This document shows, in pieces, positions 62,930 through 64,000 of a stretch of DNA of 64,000 bases. The DNA is taken from NCBI RefSeq assembly GCF_026340655.1, contig NZ_JAPEOZ010000001.1:1860001-1924000 (forward strand), read 5' to 3'. This stretch comes from Streptomyces sp. NBC_01275 (GTDB lineage: Bacteria; Actinomycetota; Actinomycetes; Streptomycetales; Streptomycetaceae). Position 1 is the first letter of the stretch; each line of letters begins with the position of its first letter. The translations under genes were made by a program, and so were the position numbers. The notes under the pieces were generated by a model, which saw only the letters and a list, made by a program, of their open reading frames with translations, searched no databases and was not told where the DNA came from.

Positions 62930-64000
62930 TCAGATCATCGGCTGGGGCCGGGTCAGCTCGTCGTAGACGCTGAGGACCTGGGCGACGGTCTCGTCCTCGG
63001 TGGGCCAGGTGGCGGCCTGACGGCTGCCCAGGTCCCGCAGGAGCGCGCACCGTTCGGGATCGTCCAGCAGCCGTACGACGGCCTCGGAGAGAGCCTGCGC
63101 GTCGTCGGGGGGCACGAGTTCGGCCGCGTCGCCGACGAGTTCGCGGATGCCGCCGGTCAGGGCCGCGACGAGCGGCACGCGCGCGTGGAACGCCTCCTGG
63201 GCCAGGACCGACCGCGACTCCCCGCGGCCCGGCAGCAGCGCGAGGTCGGCGGCGGCGAGCAGCTCCCCGACGTCGTCCCGGCGCCCGATGAGCCGCACCG
63301 GCAGCTCCTCGTCCTCGATCCGGCGCTGGAGCTCCGCCCGCTGCGGCCCCTCCCCCACGATCACCACCAGCGGCACGGACTCCCGCCGGCCCCATGCGCG
63401 CGAGGCGTCCAGCAGCAGGTCGTAGCCGCGATGGCGGTCGAGGGAGCCGACCGCCATCAGCAACGGCCTGCCCATCGCGCCGAGTTCGGCCCGCATCTTG
63501 GGGCACGGCTGATCGGCGTCCTCCTGCCCCTCGGCCTGTCCCACGGCCCGGCGGGGCCCGGGCAGCGCCACGGCGGCGAGCCGCGCGTCCCGCGCGCCCG
63601 TGCGGCGGGCCCGGTCCACCAGGTCGGAGGTGGTGCCGAGCACCACGGTGGCCGCCTTCGCGACCCGCCGTTCCAACAGCCGCAGCAGATGGGCGCGGGC
63701 TCCCTCGGCGTGCGCCCGGTTGTGCCAGGTGACGACCAGCGGGGTACGGCGCCCGCCGAGCGCGAGGACCGCCCGGAACGAGGCGTGCAGCCCGTGCGCA
63801 TGGACCAGGTCGGCGTCCGTGCAGGCCGCCCGCAGCGCCGCCACGGACCCGGGGTCGCTGCTGCGCGGCACGTGCACGTGTTCGGCGCCGGCGCCCGTGA
63901 AGTCGTAGGCGTGATCGGCGTCGACAGGGGCGCACACCGTCACCCGCACGCCCCGTGCGACGAGCCCGGCGGCCAGGGAGCGCACATGCGTGCTGCTGCC
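62930..64000 (-). CDS. Glycosyltransferase family 4 (partial at window end)
   Basis: At least 356 residues; the 5' end lies outside the window (the frame continues upstream as GSSTHVRSLA, typical of the GT4 N-terminal loop). Rossmann-like GT4 features: HAHGLHASFRAVLALGG, PLLMAVGSLDRHRGYDLLLDA and the E-x7-E motif region GRGESRSVLAQEAFHARVPLVAALTGG. Transfers a sugar from a nucleotide sugar to a cell-envelope or secondary-metabolite acceptor. Substrate unknown. Confidence 0.88.
   Translation of the reverse strand, partial: GSSTHVRSLAAGLVARGVRVTVCAPVDADHAYDFTGAGAEHVHVPRSSDPGSVAALRAACTDADLVHAHGLHASFRAVLALGGRRTPLVVTWHNRAHAEGARAHLLRLLERRVAKAATVVLGTTSDLVDRARRTGARDARLAAVALPGPRRAVGQAEGQEDADQPCPKMRAELGAMGRPLLMAVGSLDRHRGYDLLLDASRAWGRRESVPLVVIVGEGPQRAELQRRIEDEELPVRLIGRRDDVGELLAAADLALLPGRGESRSVLAQEAFHARVPLVAALTGGIRELVGDAAELVPPDDAQALSEAVVRLLDDPERCALLRDLGSRQAATWPTEDETVAQVLSVYDELTRPQPMI

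Overview
The window is a 64 kb piece of a Streptomyces (or very close actinomycete) core chromosome. The evidence is very high G+C with strong third-position bias, many GTG starts, 4-base ATGA/GTGA gene overlaps, and genus-typical genes: a conservon (CvnA-D), streptogrisin-type proteases, an Rpf/LysM hydrolase, a ParA homologue followed by scpA/scpB, and a B. subtilis-type chorismate mutase next to prephenate dehydrogenase. Gene order resembles, from memory, the S. coelicolor SCO1734-SCO1780 region; this was not verified. No tRNA, rRNA, CRISPR, insertion sequence or prophage is visible.

Layout. 0-4 kb: secreted AA10 lytic polysaccharide monooxygenase with a sortase signal, lipase, divergent MarR/cupin pair with a double operator, NADAR-like protein. 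4-9 kb: SOS-type mutasome pair, dnaE2 plus a Y-family protein without catalytic carboxylates, behind a near-consensus SOS box; then a regulator remnant. 9-12.3 kb: two streptogrisin-like proteases around an SPFH protein. 12.4-16.3 kb: FAD protein, LLM flavoprotein and DUF1684 operon behind a clear promoter and a possible 17-codon leader. 16.7-20.4 kb: conservon. 20.6-28.8 kb: Cys-tailed DUF5685 protein, SepF paralogue, acyl-CoA dehydrogenase, MFS exporter, PIG-V-like mannosyltransferase, PAP2 protein, I78 inhibitor.

29-35 kb: a branched-chain amino acid-type ABC importer, with divergent lipoprotein and binding-protein genes, a giant permease-permease-ATPase fusion, and a LivF with an altered P-loop. 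35-37.6 kb: Rpf/LysM cell-wall hydrolase with a Crp-like site far upstream, plus two hypothetical genes. 37.7-42.3 kb (minus): aroH-tyrA, then cmk-plsC-der. 42.5-44.3 kb: exported protein and a DUF6529/Rieske redox pair. 44.3-46.1 kb: NrtR-type Nudix regulator and ADP-ribosylglycohydrolase behind a perfect 22-bp inverted repeat. 46.2-50.8 kb (minus): parA, RHH protein, scpA, scpB, rluB, one overlapping transcription unit for chromosome organisation and rRNA modification. 51-57.4 kb (minus): ald, TPR NTPase, ADP-ribose pyrophosphatase, pyrG. 57.9-64 kb: GH15 trehalase/glucoamylase, FAD oxidase, PucR regulator, and a GT4 gene cut by the window end.

The best leads for new biology are the NrtR/ARH hairpin operator, the fused importer, the Cys-rich DUF5685 tail, the DUF6529/Rieske pair, the inactive Y-family partner of DnaE2 next to a NADAR-like gene, and two tiny ORFs overlapping the starts of larger genes.
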